A stretch of DNA of 64,000 nucleotides from Phlegmacium glaucopus. Its lineage: Eukaryota > Basidiomycota > Agaricomycetes > Agaricales > Cortinariaceae. Under the pieces are notes generated by a model. The model had not been told where the DNA came from, made no database searches, and worked only from the letters and a program-made list of their open reading frames with translations. Below are positions 33,826 through 44,451 of the stretch, piece by piece; the stretch's first letter is position 1, and each line of letters opens with the position of its first letter. The stretch spans positions 541,582 to 605,581 of the forward strand of contig MU130532.1 of assembly GCA_015039465.1 (NCBI GenBank), given 5' to 3'. A program made the translations under genes and the position numbers.

Positions 33826-34318
33826 CTAGGACGCGTGGCTGTGCTGGCCACTATCCATTTGAGTTCCTCTTAGAAGCCTGTTCCACCATCGTATGGTCCC
33901 ACGGGAAAATTGTGATAATGCAACATAGAGGTTAAAGACATTCGGGGTTCCAAAAGGAATATCGACGACAAGATTTTCATGCTCAATCTTCCATGGCAGA
34001 TCCTTTCGTTCTACCCTACAACTGTCCCGCTCGGCACATGTCAACTCTCGACCACCAACAGTATTTTTAGCTGCGCAGACAAACAAACTCTGCCCCACAC
34101 ATCATCATGCTGTTGCATCTGAAACCCGATCTTTCGTTACTTTGAGCCTACATCCTACACCGATTTATAGTTATCATTATGTCAATATTGTTGTTCTAAG
34201 CCGACGTGACTAGGCCACAATAGAGTCGAGTCAGCGCGCGGTTTGCTTTGTTGTCGGACAATGGTGTTTCCATAAAAGGAATGACTGACAACGGCCCTCT
34301 TTTCCCACGGCCTCTTAG
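33826..34318. other. Intergenic region between Hsp20 array and next gene
   Basis: A 90-codon minus-strand frame (33826-34098) has no recognisable domain and is not called. A TTTCCATAAAAGGAAT motif at 34268-34283 resembles half of the Hsp20 upstream block and sits just before the next gene. Confidence 0.4.
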
Positions 34319-35782
34319 ATGTCTGCTATCACCAGCTCCCCTCCGTCAATACCCGGTGGCCCCCAACAGACAATAGGGTCAATGTCATATAATATCAGTT
34401 CCCTCATTCCACCCTCTCTTGTATCTGCAATACAATCTCAACCTTCAATGGGAATCAACTTCCAAAACATTTTTGGCCTCTTGACAACCAGGCATTCCGC
34501 TGTTGCCTCCACTTCTTCATCTAAACCTGCTAGGAAAAGCCATCGTGCTTTATCGGAGCCTTTGCCTACGAACGATGACATGGATACAGCATCCCTACCC
34601 ACCTTCAATGTTCTTCGCTCACAGAGTGTATGCCACCTTCCTCTGTCCGAAGATCGCAGCTTGACAGATATTGCTGTGGGTTCTTTCCATCCGTCTCCGT
34701 CCTCACCGCATAATGCTCACCTCTTTCGTCCTCAGATTAAACCTAACCAGAAACTAGTCGTGAAAACGATGGAAGAGAAACCCACACTCTCGCAACGTCT
34801 ATGTCCTCCCTCTCCAGCGGCGACTGAGGTCGATGACCCCGAATCGCAAGATATCATGGACCAAATTCAAATAAAGGGAATCAAAATACAAGATTTCGCC
34901 TATCCCTCTACCTCCACACCGCGCCTGTCTCCCGTCCCGGAATTATTCGACCAATACAAAGGTCTCGCTGAGGTCGAGTACAGATGGTCACAGTCGCACC
35001 GCACTTTCCCTATCCAAGGAAAGACTCTCAGTAGACTCATCGACCTGGGTTGGATCGGTCAGGAAGAGTTGTCAGCTCGGGCGGCCCCCATGGACTTGGA
35101 AGAGTTGCGGAAACACAATGCGAGGCAGCCCATGTATCCCTGGAAACCATTCCGCTGGACCACGATACCGAGCATGGAAGAGAGAAAGGAGGTGACTCTT
35201 GCGAGGGCTAGTTATTTTCATCAGTGGGATAGGATCAGGGTTGATGCGGAGTTCCAGGCGATGAGGAGATTAAGGCTTGAGAGGGAAACGGAGGAAGTGG
35301 AGGAGAAAATGCGGGAGAGGGAAAGGCAAAAAACGTTGGCTCTTTCCCGAGCGAAAGGCAAAGGGAAAGAAGTTGGAAACCCGAGTCATAAAAGGCGGTT
35401 GGAGGCAGACGACGAGGACGGCGATACCATGAACACTTTGAGTGACGGGGAGTCGCAAATCTTTTCGGAGGGTGGAACCGAGCAGAAAAGAAGAAGACTA
35501 TCTGAGGAGCCCGAAAATTTGTACCCAGCTTTCCTCATCCCATCGAAACAGTATCCCGCCCCTCTTCACACCTACGACCCCGAAATTTACCCAGAGGCCG
35601 CTTATGCTATCGGGTCGTCCTCTCAGTCGCAGCCTCGGCCTGTAGTGCCTCCGAGAACCGATACCCCCCCTCTCAGTGATGACGAGCATTCTCCTGGCAG
35701 GGGTACAAAGCTAGTACATCCTAAGAAGGGAAGAGCTTTGAAACGGCAGCTGAGTAGGACACAAACATACACGCAGCTATGA
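34319..35782 (+). CDS. Hypothetical protein, probably nuclear
   Basis: An uninterrupted frame of 487 residues with no family I recognise. The first 200 residues are Ser/Pro-rich and disordered-looking. Residues about 215-325 are more ordered and rich in aromatic residues: YRWSQSHRTFPIQGKTL, LIDLGWIGQEELSAR, YPWKPFRWTTIPS, YFHQWDRIRVDAEFQ. A charged helix follows (RRLRLERETEEVEEKMRER), then basic clusters typical of nuclear import (SHKRRLEADD, EQKRRRLSEE and KKGRALKRQLSR). The codon pattern and length make it very likely a real gene. Confidence 0.7.
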   Translation: MSAITSSPPSIPGGPQQTIGSMSYNISSLIPPSLVSAIQSQPSMGINFQNIFGLLTTRHSAVASTSSSKPARKSHRALSEPLPTNDDMDTASLPTFNVLRSQSVCHLPLSEDRSLTDIAVGSFHPSPSSPHNAHLFRPQIKPNQKLVVKTMEEKPTLSQRLCPPSPAATEVDDPESQDIMDQIQIKGIKIQDFAYPSTSTPRLSPVPELFDQYKGLAEVEYRWSQSHRTFPIQGKTLSRLIDLGWIGQEELSARAAPMDLEELRKHNARQPMYPWKPFRWTTIPSMEERKEVTLARASYFHQWDRIRVDAEFQAMRRLRLERETEEVEEKMRERERQKTLALSRAKGKGKEVGNPSHKRRLEADDEDGDTMNTLSDGESQIFSEGGTEQKRRRLSEEPENLYPAFLIPSKQYPAPLHTYDPEIYPEAAYAIGSSSQSQPRPVVPPRTDTPPLSDDEHSPGRGTKLVHPKKGRALKRQLSRTQTYTQL

Positions 35783-36546
35783 TGGTCATGGTGCCTTTTC
35801 ATTCTCTTCTTGTTCTTGCATTTTTCTCCTTCCCATTGCGAATTACCTCCCCCTAGCTTCGCACTTTTTTTATTCTTTTTATTTGGTTTTGGCAGGAAGG
35901 CACATAGATCATTGCTGTACGATACCTCTTGACCTGATTCAGTGTTTGTGCAAATATGGTGGACCCTTACTTATCAGATGGATCACAATTGGCATCAGTT
36001 TATGATACGACAATTAAAGAATTGGAAGTTTGCATCGCATCGAAAGCCTGGACAATATTATTTTGTACTTCTTGTATTTTTTTTGTACTGTCAGGGCCTT
36101 TGAAACCTTCAATGTTATCGGCAATGGTTTATTATGGATTCTAGCAGTGCCTTGTCTCAGTAAAAATAGCGAACACCACTCCGAGTCCTCCAAATCATTT
36201 CCACACCTTATACGTACCCTAAGTGCCAAGCATTGAGGCAGTGAGTAAGCTGTGTTGGTGGCATGATATTCATGATATTCATCATGATGCAGCACAGGAA
36301 TTTGGAAACGGAATATCGGAATCCCACCATCAACAAAACCCCTTTTCGGCCACATAATTTCCCTCACTCCCACTGACTTGCACTGCATTCAAGAAATTTA
36401 GGCTGTCACTTACATACCCCTGTTGTTAGGTTAAGTATATTCCATCCCACCTTACCTTGACCTTACCAGCTCCCCGTGTTGAAATCGACACGTGGAGCAA
36501 ACCTCCAAGTTGTGATAGACGCTCTTCTGTAAAGTTGAACTGAACG
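35783..36546. other. Intergenic region, no gene seen
   Basis: Short overlapping frames at 35956-36388 on both strands show no domain. Confidence 0.5.
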
Positions 36547-38706
36547 ATGTCCGATGGTTCAGCTTCCTCCTTTATACCACCTCTTCCAGGACCAATCTGT
36601 GGCCGAAGCTTATCAAAGACTTATCCCTGCATGTTTCAAGACGACATATCCGTCACGGTTAGGCCGCAACTCGAAGCAGATAATGCAGAGGGGACCTCAC
36701 ACCACAGACAACAACTGGATGCTATAAGCACCACCTTCAACTCCAATATACTTCTACCATTAGAGGGCGCACTGGTCCAACCACCTTCCAAGTTCTGCGA
36801 CAAGGTCAACACAAACTATATCCCAAACCCGGCCGAGACAGAAGAGATAAAAGAATACGTCTCCATCGTCAACCAAGAACTATCCGAACTCAATGCCAAG
36901 ATAACAGAGATGAAAGCCGCCCTTGTGGAGGTCACCTGGGCGCGTGATCGTCTGCAAGCAGCAGCTAACCAACACCAAGCTCTCATTTCCCCCATACGTC
37001 AACTTCCTCCTGAGCTCTTGCAGGTCATATTTGTGTATTGCCTACCATCACACCGTAACGCCGTCATGCACTCCTCGGAAGCGCCTGTCCTTCTCGGTCG
37101 AGTATGCAGTGAGTGGCGCCAGATATCGATTTCTACCCCAGCAGTATGGTCATCTCTCCACATCGTACCGCCCAATGTCAATTTCTCGAATCTCACGTCC
37201 TCCACAACCCGCTTCGAGCGTAAACGCGAATTGATCGAGATGTGGCTCGGGCGCTCAGGAACATGTCCGCTGAACATCTCCTTCGTCTGGTTCGCTAGTG
37301 ATTCAGAGGATGAAACCAGACTATGTGCCAGCTTGTTGGAAGCGTTGGTTCCGATGTGCGGAAGGTGGCAACTGCTGGATTTTCAGGTCCCGTTGAAGAT
37401 GTTCAAGCCGTTTGTAGGATTGACGGTTAAAGATGTGCCAATGTTGGAAGGTTTATCGTTGATGGACAACCGGACGCCTTTTGGTACAGATGTTGTGGAC
37501 AAGTGGCCTGACAGTCTAATATTTGCGGAGAGTGCGACGAATCTGAGGAATTTCACATTAACTTTCTTTTCTGGTGGCCTTCGGTTACCTACTATCCCCT
37601 GGCATCAACTCACGACGCTCTATCTGGAATCCAATATCTCGTTTTTCTTCCAAGACTCACGAGAGATGTTGTCCACTTTTTCCCAATGTGCCCATCTTCA
37701 AAGCTGCACTCTCAAATTTCCGCTATCTCACACAGCTTCTATTCCACCTTTCGAGAAACTGGATTATCCTATAACTCTTCCCCAGTTGCAGATGCTTTGC
37801 CTGGATGGAGACCAGCACCTTCATAACACATTCCATATGTCGAACACTCTCATCAACCTTTGTGCTCCCAAATTACGCAATTTGGAGATTCTCGGGCGGT
37901 CTGGAAGACCAGAAGGGAATGTTGCTCCTGAGCCTTTGATAGCGATCAGAATATTCTTGGAACGAAGCAAATGTCCTCTGGAAAAATTGACTGTGGAATC
38001 GATGTCGCTTCTACCAGAAGAGTTCATTGGCTGTTTAAAGTTGGTACCGACACTGGTGGATTTGGTTGTGCATAACTGGGCTGTGCGTGTATACCTTGGA
38101 CCTCAAAATGAGGATGCCGATTATGAGTATAATCATTTGGCGGAGAATCGGATATTGAGGGCGCTCACCATTGCTGCTTCGTGTCCTCAGCAGGTTCCAA
38201 AGAGTATTTACTCGGCTCCTGTGCAACAGAAGCAAAGGAAAAGAGTGGACAAGATCGAAGAGGCGAAAGAACTGTTGGAAGCAAGTGAGAGTAAAATGGA
38301 TAGTCCTGGAGTGAAGACTGGCGAGGACCTTCCTGATGAATGGGAAATAATACCGATACCGGAAATTCTTGTGGAACCACCATCAGAATCATCAGAATCC
38401 GAAGATCCCGTTCTATCTCTCTGCCCCAACCTCCAACGTTTCGACTTTACCCTCTGCGACGCCTCACAAACCATTCTCTGTGACTTTGTCGAATCGCGCT
38501 GGGTATCTCCTCCGCCTGGAGTTGCGCGTATCAAATCTGTCAAGTGTAGTTTCACTGCGTTTGAGGATGAGGTGGTGAAGATGCGGCTAGCCGACTTTAA
38601 AGCGGAAGGGTTGGACGCATATGTGACATATCAGATGCCTATTAGTGATGATTTGATTCCTTCACCGTGGACTGGTTTGGACGCACCAGGAATATCACAA
38701 CCTTAA
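36547..38706 (+). CDS. F-box protein with N-terminal coiled coil
   Basis: A single-exon frame of 719 residues. A coiled coil (EIKEYVSIVNQELSELNAKI and on, about 97-140) leads directly into the F-box, PIRQLPPELLQVIFVYCLP (about 149-167), with the helix continuing RVCSEWRQISISTPAVWSSL. Leu-rich segments follow over 200-550, then an acidic stretch (SSESEDP). This layout is the standard expanded F-box family of mushrooms, which brings unknown targets to SCF ubiquitin ligase through Skp1. Its 3' end has a decayed partial copy at 13570-13815. Confidence 0.88.
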   Translation: MSDGSASSFIPPLPGPICGRSLSKTYPCMFQDDISVTVRPQLEADNAEGTSHHRQQLDAISTTFNSNILLPLEGALVQPPSKFCDKVNTNYIPNPAETEEIKEYVSIVNQELSELNAKITEMKAALVEVTWARDRLQAAANQHQALISPIRQLPPELLQVIFVYCLPSHRNAVMHSSEAPVLLGRVCSEWRQISISTPAVWSSLHIVPPNVNFSNLTSSTTRFERKRELIEMWLGRSGTCPLNISFVWFASDSEDETRLCASLLEALVPMCGRWQLLDFQVPLKMFKPFVGLTVKDVPMLEGLSLMDNRTPFGTDVVDKWPDSLIFAESATNLRNFTLTFFSGGLRLPTIPWHQLTTLYLESNISFFFQDSREMLSTFSQCAHLQSCTLKFPLSHTASIPPFEKLDYPITLPQLQMLCLDGDQHLHNTFHMSNTLINLCAPKLRNLEILGRSGRPEGNVAPEPLIAIRIFLERSKCPLEKLTVESMSLLPEEFIGCLKLVPTLVDLVVHNWAVRVYLGPQNEDADYEYNHLAENRILRALTIAASCPQQVPKSIYSAPVQQKQRKRVDKIEEAKELLEASESKMDSPGVKTGEDLPDEWEIIPIPEILVEPPSESSESEDPVLSLCPNLQRFDFTLCDASQTILCDFVESRWVSPPPGVARIKSVKCSFTAFEDEVVKMRLADFKAEGLDAYVTYQMPISDDLIPSPWTGLDAPGISQP

Positions 38707-39500
38707 TGAAACCAAATTAAGGTTGGAGATGAGGCTAAATTGTTTTTGTTTTCTTTCTCTCTCTCTCTCTTTCTTTGTTTCTCTATCTAAGGGATTGAAA
38801 ATAAACAGTTGGCCGGCTTATGTATAATAAGTACTAGAGTTTTCTATGGCACATATGCAGACTTTTTTCACATATGTACTCATGTTTAAAATCCAAGGTG
38901 TATATTATTTTGTGTTATGTAAATTTTCAACATTATATATATAAGTAGGAGGGGAATGGGTGGCTGACTATTTGTAGCCTTTTATTCGAGAGATTCTTGA
39001 AGTGTCCATTGAAATTCTCTCGGCGGGGCCATTTTTCTACAGCAATAAAAAATTTCACTACATTCTACCCTTGCTATCATTGTCCCCTGCTTCAATGTAG
39101 TATCAAAATAAATGATGTTTTTAGTCTATATTAGTGTAGAGTACTAGTACTTCCCAGAGCCATTTTCAGCGGACTCTGGAATAAGTTTTTTTTTTTGCAG
39201 GACCGATTTTGCCACTGGTGTTTAACATTTAGGTGGTGTTGCACCATAGATCTCCCTTTTTTATTTTCGGAAATGATGCACACTAGTTAGGCAAAGCTCG
39301 TGGACAAATTTCACCGAGATTCATTGAGCCGTCCTTGGGAAAAAGGTCACATCTGTGCACATGTACAATCGGCTTTCCCTGGAGGTAAGTACAGCCCCGC
39401 AGTAAGATCCCACGACCGCTAAAGACCGCGTCAGATGCGCACCGACGTCATCCATCAACATTCGTTGGTGCTCCTAAGCCGACGTCATGGACAGGCATGA
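38707..39500. other. Intergenic region, no gene seen
   Basis: AT-rich, with a CT microsatellite at about 38756-38772 and poly-T runs. A TATA box for the next gene (GGTATATATACT) lies at about 39501. Confidence 0.6.
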
Positions 39501-39569
39501 GGTATATATACTCTGTTCAATGTTGCTCATTCTCAAAGCACCAACTCAACTCCACTACAATTTACAAAC

Positions 39570-39906
39570 ATGGTACGCTCACCTTTCCTCTGCCATTTGA
39601 CGATAACTTGACCTGTGTCTTGTAGGGATCAGTATTCTCAGCAATAGGTGGCGCCATTAGCGCCCTCATCTCAGCCATCGCCTCCGTAATATTAGCAATC
39701 GTGCACGGGATTACAATGGTAATTCCTCAGTTTCCTTGCATTTTAATTCGATAATTGACCTACTTTTTCTTCAGGTCATCGTAACAATCTTTGACGTGAT
39801 AGAAGATATTCTCTGCTGCAGATGCTGTGGCTCACGCAGACTTGGATCGCGTGGGATAATGGGATCGGGTGGTGGGATGATGGGACGGCGTCGTGGACGG
39901 TTCTAA
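39570..39906 (+). CDS. 75-residue membrane protein, start codon alone in exon 1
   Basis: Three exons: 39570-39572 (only ATG), 39626-39718 and 39775-39906. Introns are 53 nt (GTACGC...TTGTAG) and 56 nt (GTAATT...CTTCAG), all phase 0. The protein starts MGSVFSAIGGAISALISA, has one long hydrophobic segment (about 5-45), then EDILCCRCCGSRR and a Gly/Arg-rich tail ending GRRRGRF. MGSVFS fits an N-myristoylation signal and CCRCC could be palmitoylated, so it is probably membrane-anchored. Short hydrophobic proteins with a cysteine cluster and an Arg/Gly tail occur in many basidiomycetes without a known role. A TATA box at 39501 and an AC-rich leader ending ACAAACATGG support the start. Confidence 0.75.
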
Positions 39907-40493
39907 TCAGACTTATTTCTTTTGCGCTTGGACTTGGACGACTTTTATTACTTTTAAATATTAATGTATATCTCCGTTGTTTGATTCTACAGTTTTAGCC
40001 AAGCAAAAGCGCGTGTGATGCTATCAGTAAGGCCGATCATACTGATCCATAAATAACTAGTACAAGATCCCCATCCCTGCTCCCTCCTACTCACCAATGT
40101 CGACCTTCTTACCACCATCGTAGGTATCAAACCTACTCCGAATAGAATCGAAATCGTAATCCTTTTCTTAATTTATGCTTATCCAATTCACGATCCCAAC
40201 TGATTGTTCCTGATCCCAGAATCTTTCAAGAAGCTCCGCCGGACTCGAATATTGGTCTTCTCTCGGTTAAACCTCAAACAGCTAGCTTTTAGCAAGTTGG
40301 CGATTTCTTAATCGATCGATCTGCGTGTTAACCGACAGTCCTTTCCACCCAGAGACTCGGATACACCCTGAAATTTCTTGTAAACCCCTTCCTTCTAGAT
40401 TCATTCCTTCCACATACGTGATTCTGCAGCTGTGATAGCGATAGATACCCCAGATCGTTTTCTATCACACGTCCTACGCAAAAGGAGAAAGAA
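39907..40493. other. Intergenic region, no gene seen
   Basis: No domain or long frame; presumably the terminator of the small membrane protein and promoter of the F-box gene. Confidence 0.5.
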
Positions 40494-42062
40494 ATGGACA
40501 GGAACATGGAAAGACTAAGGGCCCTCTCACTATCGGATCTGGGTTCAGACTGCCCCTCTCAACATATTTTGTCCCCTTCCTCCATTTCTTCTAGTCCCTC
40601 AAGCCGACTCCCTATCGAACTTCTCTCAGAGATATTTTTATTATGCGTCGGCAGCGTGATGGATGCACACCACACCATACACATGCCCCTCCTCGTCTCT
40701 AAAATCTGTTCGCGATGGCGTTCTGCCGCCATTGCTAACCACAAGCTATGGTCGCGGCTCTTCCTAGAGTTGACACTTCCCAACTCTACACCTTCATCGC
40801 CTTCATCATCTTCATCGTCTTCATCATCTTCATCATCTTCATCGTCTTCATCGTCTCAATCTCCACCACCATCTCGGTCCTCATATACCTCACAAAAGAA
40901 TGTAGTCGAAACTTGGTTGGCACGTTCGGGTGCTTGTCCTCTCACCATATATGTCCTTTGGGAGGACCCGCCACTTTCTTTCACCCATCCAGTACTCGAC
41001 GTTTTGGTGGACCATTGCACGCGTTGGCATACCATGTTCTTCTACCTTCCCTTCCCGGCTTTCCGTTCTTTCTCGCGCATACGCAATCGCTTGCCTATGC
41101 TCACTGAATTGAGCTTAGGTATGGATGACCGGGACATGGCAACCAGCGTCATGCCTTTCGATGTTAATAAAGTGGACATGTTCGAAAACGCACCACGTTT
41201 ACGCTCATTGGAGTGTGTTAACTTCTCGCCTACAATGTTCGAGTTTCCTTGGAACCAGTTGCAGGATATTTCATTGTTGGCGGTGACTATCGACGAAGCT
41301 CTCGATATCCTTCATCGCGCCAAGCGTCTTGTTAAAGTTGGGTTTATTTTTGTCGATGGGAACCCCGCCCCATGGCAGCCTACACCACACCTCCTCAATT
41401 TGCCTACTGCCCCCCATCGTCATATCGACCACAGCCATTTACGCTGCTTCACATTGATGACGCCTCCTTGGAAGGAAACCATTTCTTTAAGGCCACTCTT
41501 CCCTCGTTTATCGTTCCCGCAGCTAGAATCGCTCACCATCTGTAACTTGAAATCGCCTTTCGGCCCTGAGTTTACGCGGTTCCTTTCACAGCTCCATGTA
41601 TTGAAGACGTTACATCTGAGGAAGACGGCCATATCGGATGAACAGCTCGTGGAGGGCTTGAAGTACCTCCCGTCGTTGACGTCTTTGATCGTCCATTCCT
41701 CTGATGGCATTGTTAGCCATGAACCAGAGCCAACGGTGACACGATACCTGTTCGGCGCACTCACAAGGAATTTCTTTTCATCGTGCTCGATGGACGAGGA
41801 TGGAATGCTTCTCCCGCGACTCAAAAAGTTGGAGATCACCCTTTGCAGCTATCTTACTGTGGCAGCATTAGACACCTTGTTAGAGATGCTGCAGAGCAGG
41901 TTGAGGGAAGATGGTATCGGTGTTGTGAGGCTTGAGGATGTCTGTTTGCGAACCTCCGTCGATCTTGATGAGGAATTCTTGATTCGCCTAATCGAATTGA
42001 GACATTTTGGATTGGCGGTTTCCATAGAGAGCGTAGAAGAACGTGGCATGGACATTGAGTGA
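40494..42062 (+). CDS. F-box protein with polyserine insert
   Basis: A single-exon frame of 522 residues. The F-box is SSRLPIELLSEIFLLCVGSV (about 35-55), continuing VSKICSRWRSAAIANHKLWSRL. A polyserine run at about 100-121 is written by a TCA/TCT/TCG trinucleotide repeat (about 40793-40860). It then follows the pattern of mushroom F-box proteins: VVETWLARSGACPLTIYV and Leu-rich repeats to the end. It probably recruits targets to an SCF ubiquitin ligase. The polyserine length is likely to vary between strains. Confidence 0.85.
   Translation: MDRNMERLRALSLSDLGSDCPSQHILSPSSISSSPSSRLPIELLSEIFLLCVGSVMDAHHTIHMPLLVSKICSRWRSAAIANHKLWSRLFLELTLPNSTPSSPSSSSSSSSSSSSSSSSSSQSPPPSRSSYTSQKNVVETWLARSGACPLTIYVLWEDPPLSFTHPVLDVLVDHCTRWHTMFFYLPFPAFRSFSRIRNRLPMLTELSLGMDDRDMATSVMPFDVNKVDMFENAPRLRSLECVNFSPTMFEFPWNQLQDISLLAVTIDEALDILHRAKRLVKVGFIFVDGNPAPWQPTPHLLNLPTAPHRHIDHSHLRCFTLMTPPWKETISLRPLFPRLSFPQLESLTICNLKSPFGPEFTRFLSQLHVLKTLHLRKTAISDEQLVEGLKYLPSLTSLIVHSSDGIVSHEPEPTVTRYLFGALTRNFFSSCSMDEDGMLLPRLKKLEITLCSYLTVAALDTLLEMLQSRLREDGIGVVRLEDVCLRTSVDLDEEFLIRLIELRHFGLAVSIESVEERGMDIE
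40793..40860 (+). repeat. TCA/TCT/TCG trinucleotide repeat coding for polyserine
   Basis: Imperfect trinucleotide run in frame with the F-box gene, over 20 serine codons. Confidence 0.9.
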
Positions 42063-42501
42063 GTTCGTCACGATTTTATGATTTTGTGGTCCTGACAAGG
42101 GCTTATCTTTATAGTGATTGATTCATCTATAAATTGTTAGATGATGTTTGTTGGTTTCACACATCTTCTCGTCTTTCGATCTCCTTCCGTTTCGTTGGGC
42201 CCAGTATCGTTCCTCTCACATTCACGTCTACAGAACCTTGATGATCAATCAATTTATTCCGTTCTCCTCATCTCATCGTCGTCCTCATCTCTCACCATCG
42301 TCTATGCACCTATGCACCCCCCACTCAAGTCATCCTCGTTTCTTCTTATATACAAGTCCAATTGTCCAGAGCATTTGTGACTTTTTACGCTGTTTTGTTC
42401 CACCTGCAATCATACATGTATGTTAGTCATTTTTAGAATCTCACGCATTTGTTTTCTACCCACCCGACCGCACAGAGTGCCAAGTCGAATGCAAGAATAA
42501 C
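42063..42501. other. 3' flank shared by the carrier duplication
   Basis: The stretch from about 42262 to 42501 matches 44232-44451 downstream of the second carrier gene (shared CTCACCATCGTCT, AAGTCCAATTGTCC, CCACCTGCAATCATACATGT), marking one edge of the duplicated segment. Confidence 0.75.
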
Positions 42502-43875
42502 TCACAAATCCAAGAAAAACCTCCAAAGTACCAAGAACGTCACACCTTGCAATCCATTCGCCAAAATACGCGTCTTCAATCCGCGGCTGAAAAGACCACT
42601 ATAACCGTCCACGGCAATAACGGCTTGTGCGGCTTCTACGTATCCTATACGGGTCTCATGGACTTGTCGATATGTTTTGACGACGCGAAGAGAGTTAGAT
42701 ACCGAGTCGGAAATCAAGGATGCTACATATCCGATAAAAGCGCTTCGCATGAGGTTTAGGAGAACGATGCGGGTGACAGGAAGGTTGTCTTCTAGGAAAT
42801 TGTAAGTCCCAAACCACTGCGAGGACGTTAATCATATATAGGATATGACATTAAACGACATGACTGACTGGGTAGTGCCCGACGAAGGTGGCTGCTGCAG
42901 TTGCAAGAGCACCGTACCATAGACTTCCGATACCATGCGTCTTGACCTATAGTTGTGAAAGGTTAGAATAGCATCTAGAAAAGAAATTTTCAAGATGAAC
43001 TTACTCGAGCATGAAGGATCTGCATCCCCGGCTTTCCATGGGTTTGTAACGTAGTCTTCACTGTGTCCACAGGAGTCAAGATCGTTCGAAAGGAAGCAGC
43101 AACAACGCTGGCAAGATTTGTTTGTATCAGTATAGGGAACTTGTTCATGTACGTGTTACTTTGTAACAGGGCGAGGATGCCTTCGTTGGCTGCTGTGTCT
43201 CCGAAGCGAGATAGAGGGCCTTGGATGAGAGCGGCTGTGAAACCGTGGTAATATCGTGTCCAACCTCCGTCCTCGTAAAGGGTGAGGATGGCTTCGGTTG
43301 TAGTTGTGCCGTAACGGTATTGGTAATTAATGACCGTACGCAATGGCTAGAGGGTCCATTCAAAACAATTATTATGAAATTAATGATGAACGTACCATGA
43401 AGGTGAGAACTTGGAGCACCATTGCTAACCATTCCGAGAATTCAAAGAATCAGAAATGATGAAAGTGAGAATAAAATATTTTACTCTAACCTGCTGCACC
43501 ACTTAATCCTCCGGCAAGTGCTCTCATCAACGCTCCTCTCAAATCAAACTAAAATCATGAGGCGAAAAAATGTCAAAACATCTGCTTTAAAAAAATTGAA
43601 CAAGAAATAAAAGGTTCTCTCACTTTCATATCTCCAGCATCGATGAACCCTTTAATAAGCAAAGTCAGACCCAAGAGACCTATAGTACTTGAAAGCCCAT
43701 AGAAACTATATGATTTCCAGCCTAGTACGTCCGATCTTTCAAGTTTCCTTTGATCTTCGGGGTCGGTAAAACTATTGATAATGATATCTTCTTCGCTTCT
43801 GGATGCAACTAGTAAAGGTTGACATTCATCGCACGTAACGGCGGCGGGCAGTTTGGTTGCTCTCTCTGCTGACAT
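42502..43875 (-). CDS. Mitochondrial carrier family protein, copy A
   Basis: Six exons, 43875-43624, 43548-43491, 43424-43396, 43346-43005, 42946-42869 and 42816-42502, give 357 residues. Features of the SLC25 fold: PLRTVINYQYRYG and TPVDTVKTTLQTHG (P-x-D-x-x-K signature), SLWYGALATAAATFVGHYP, DSVSNSLRVVKTYRQ, and the end GLKTRILANGLQGVTFLVLWRFF. It should transport a metabolite across the inner mitochondrial membrane; the substrate cannot be told from sequence. The N-terminus (TCDECQPLL) is a short leader before the first helix. Exon 3 is only 29 nt. Confidence 0.85.
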
Positions 43876-44451
43876 TGCAGTGGTTTGAGTTCAGGATGTC
43901 TATCGAACATTTTTGGTGTAATTGGGTATAGGGTCTTCTTCTTTTTCTTGGGTCTTGACTGTTACTGTACCGAGTTAAAAGTCAGTAACAACTGGACTAG
44001 AAGTACAAGCTTCCATGCAGCCGATCAAACTTAATGTCACGTGACTATAAATCGCCACAGATAAGGGGACCGGTGACCGTCTGTATATGAAGTATATGAA
44101 GGAGAAATCCTGCTGTATATCGAAGGTGTTTTCTTGCTAAAAATTATAGAAAACTTTGGGTACCCAATCACGTGTCATTGGCCATCTAGATCTACCTTAA
44201 AACTTAATAAAAGAAAGAGGGCGAGTGTCCCTCATCCCATCGTCCTTATTTCTCACCATCGTCTGCACACCCAGTCATCTCCATTTCTTGTTCTATATAA
44301 GTCCAATTGTCCGGTGCATTTGTGGCTTCCTACGTTGTTTTCTTGTTCCACCTGCAATCATACATGTAAGTTATTTTTAGAATCTCACGCATTTCTTTTC
44401 CACACATCCCACCACACTCTGTGCGAAGTCGAATGCAAGTAAAAAGGGAAC
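43876..44451. other. Spacer between the two carrier genes
   Basis: It holds the 5' flank of copy A and the 3' flank of copy B. The 5' flanks of both copies share GTCTTGACTG and TCCATGCAGCCG. Confidence 0.6.

Noticed and set aside
33826..34098. 90-codon minus frame
   Set aside because: No homology recognised, and it runs into the Hsp20 upstream module.
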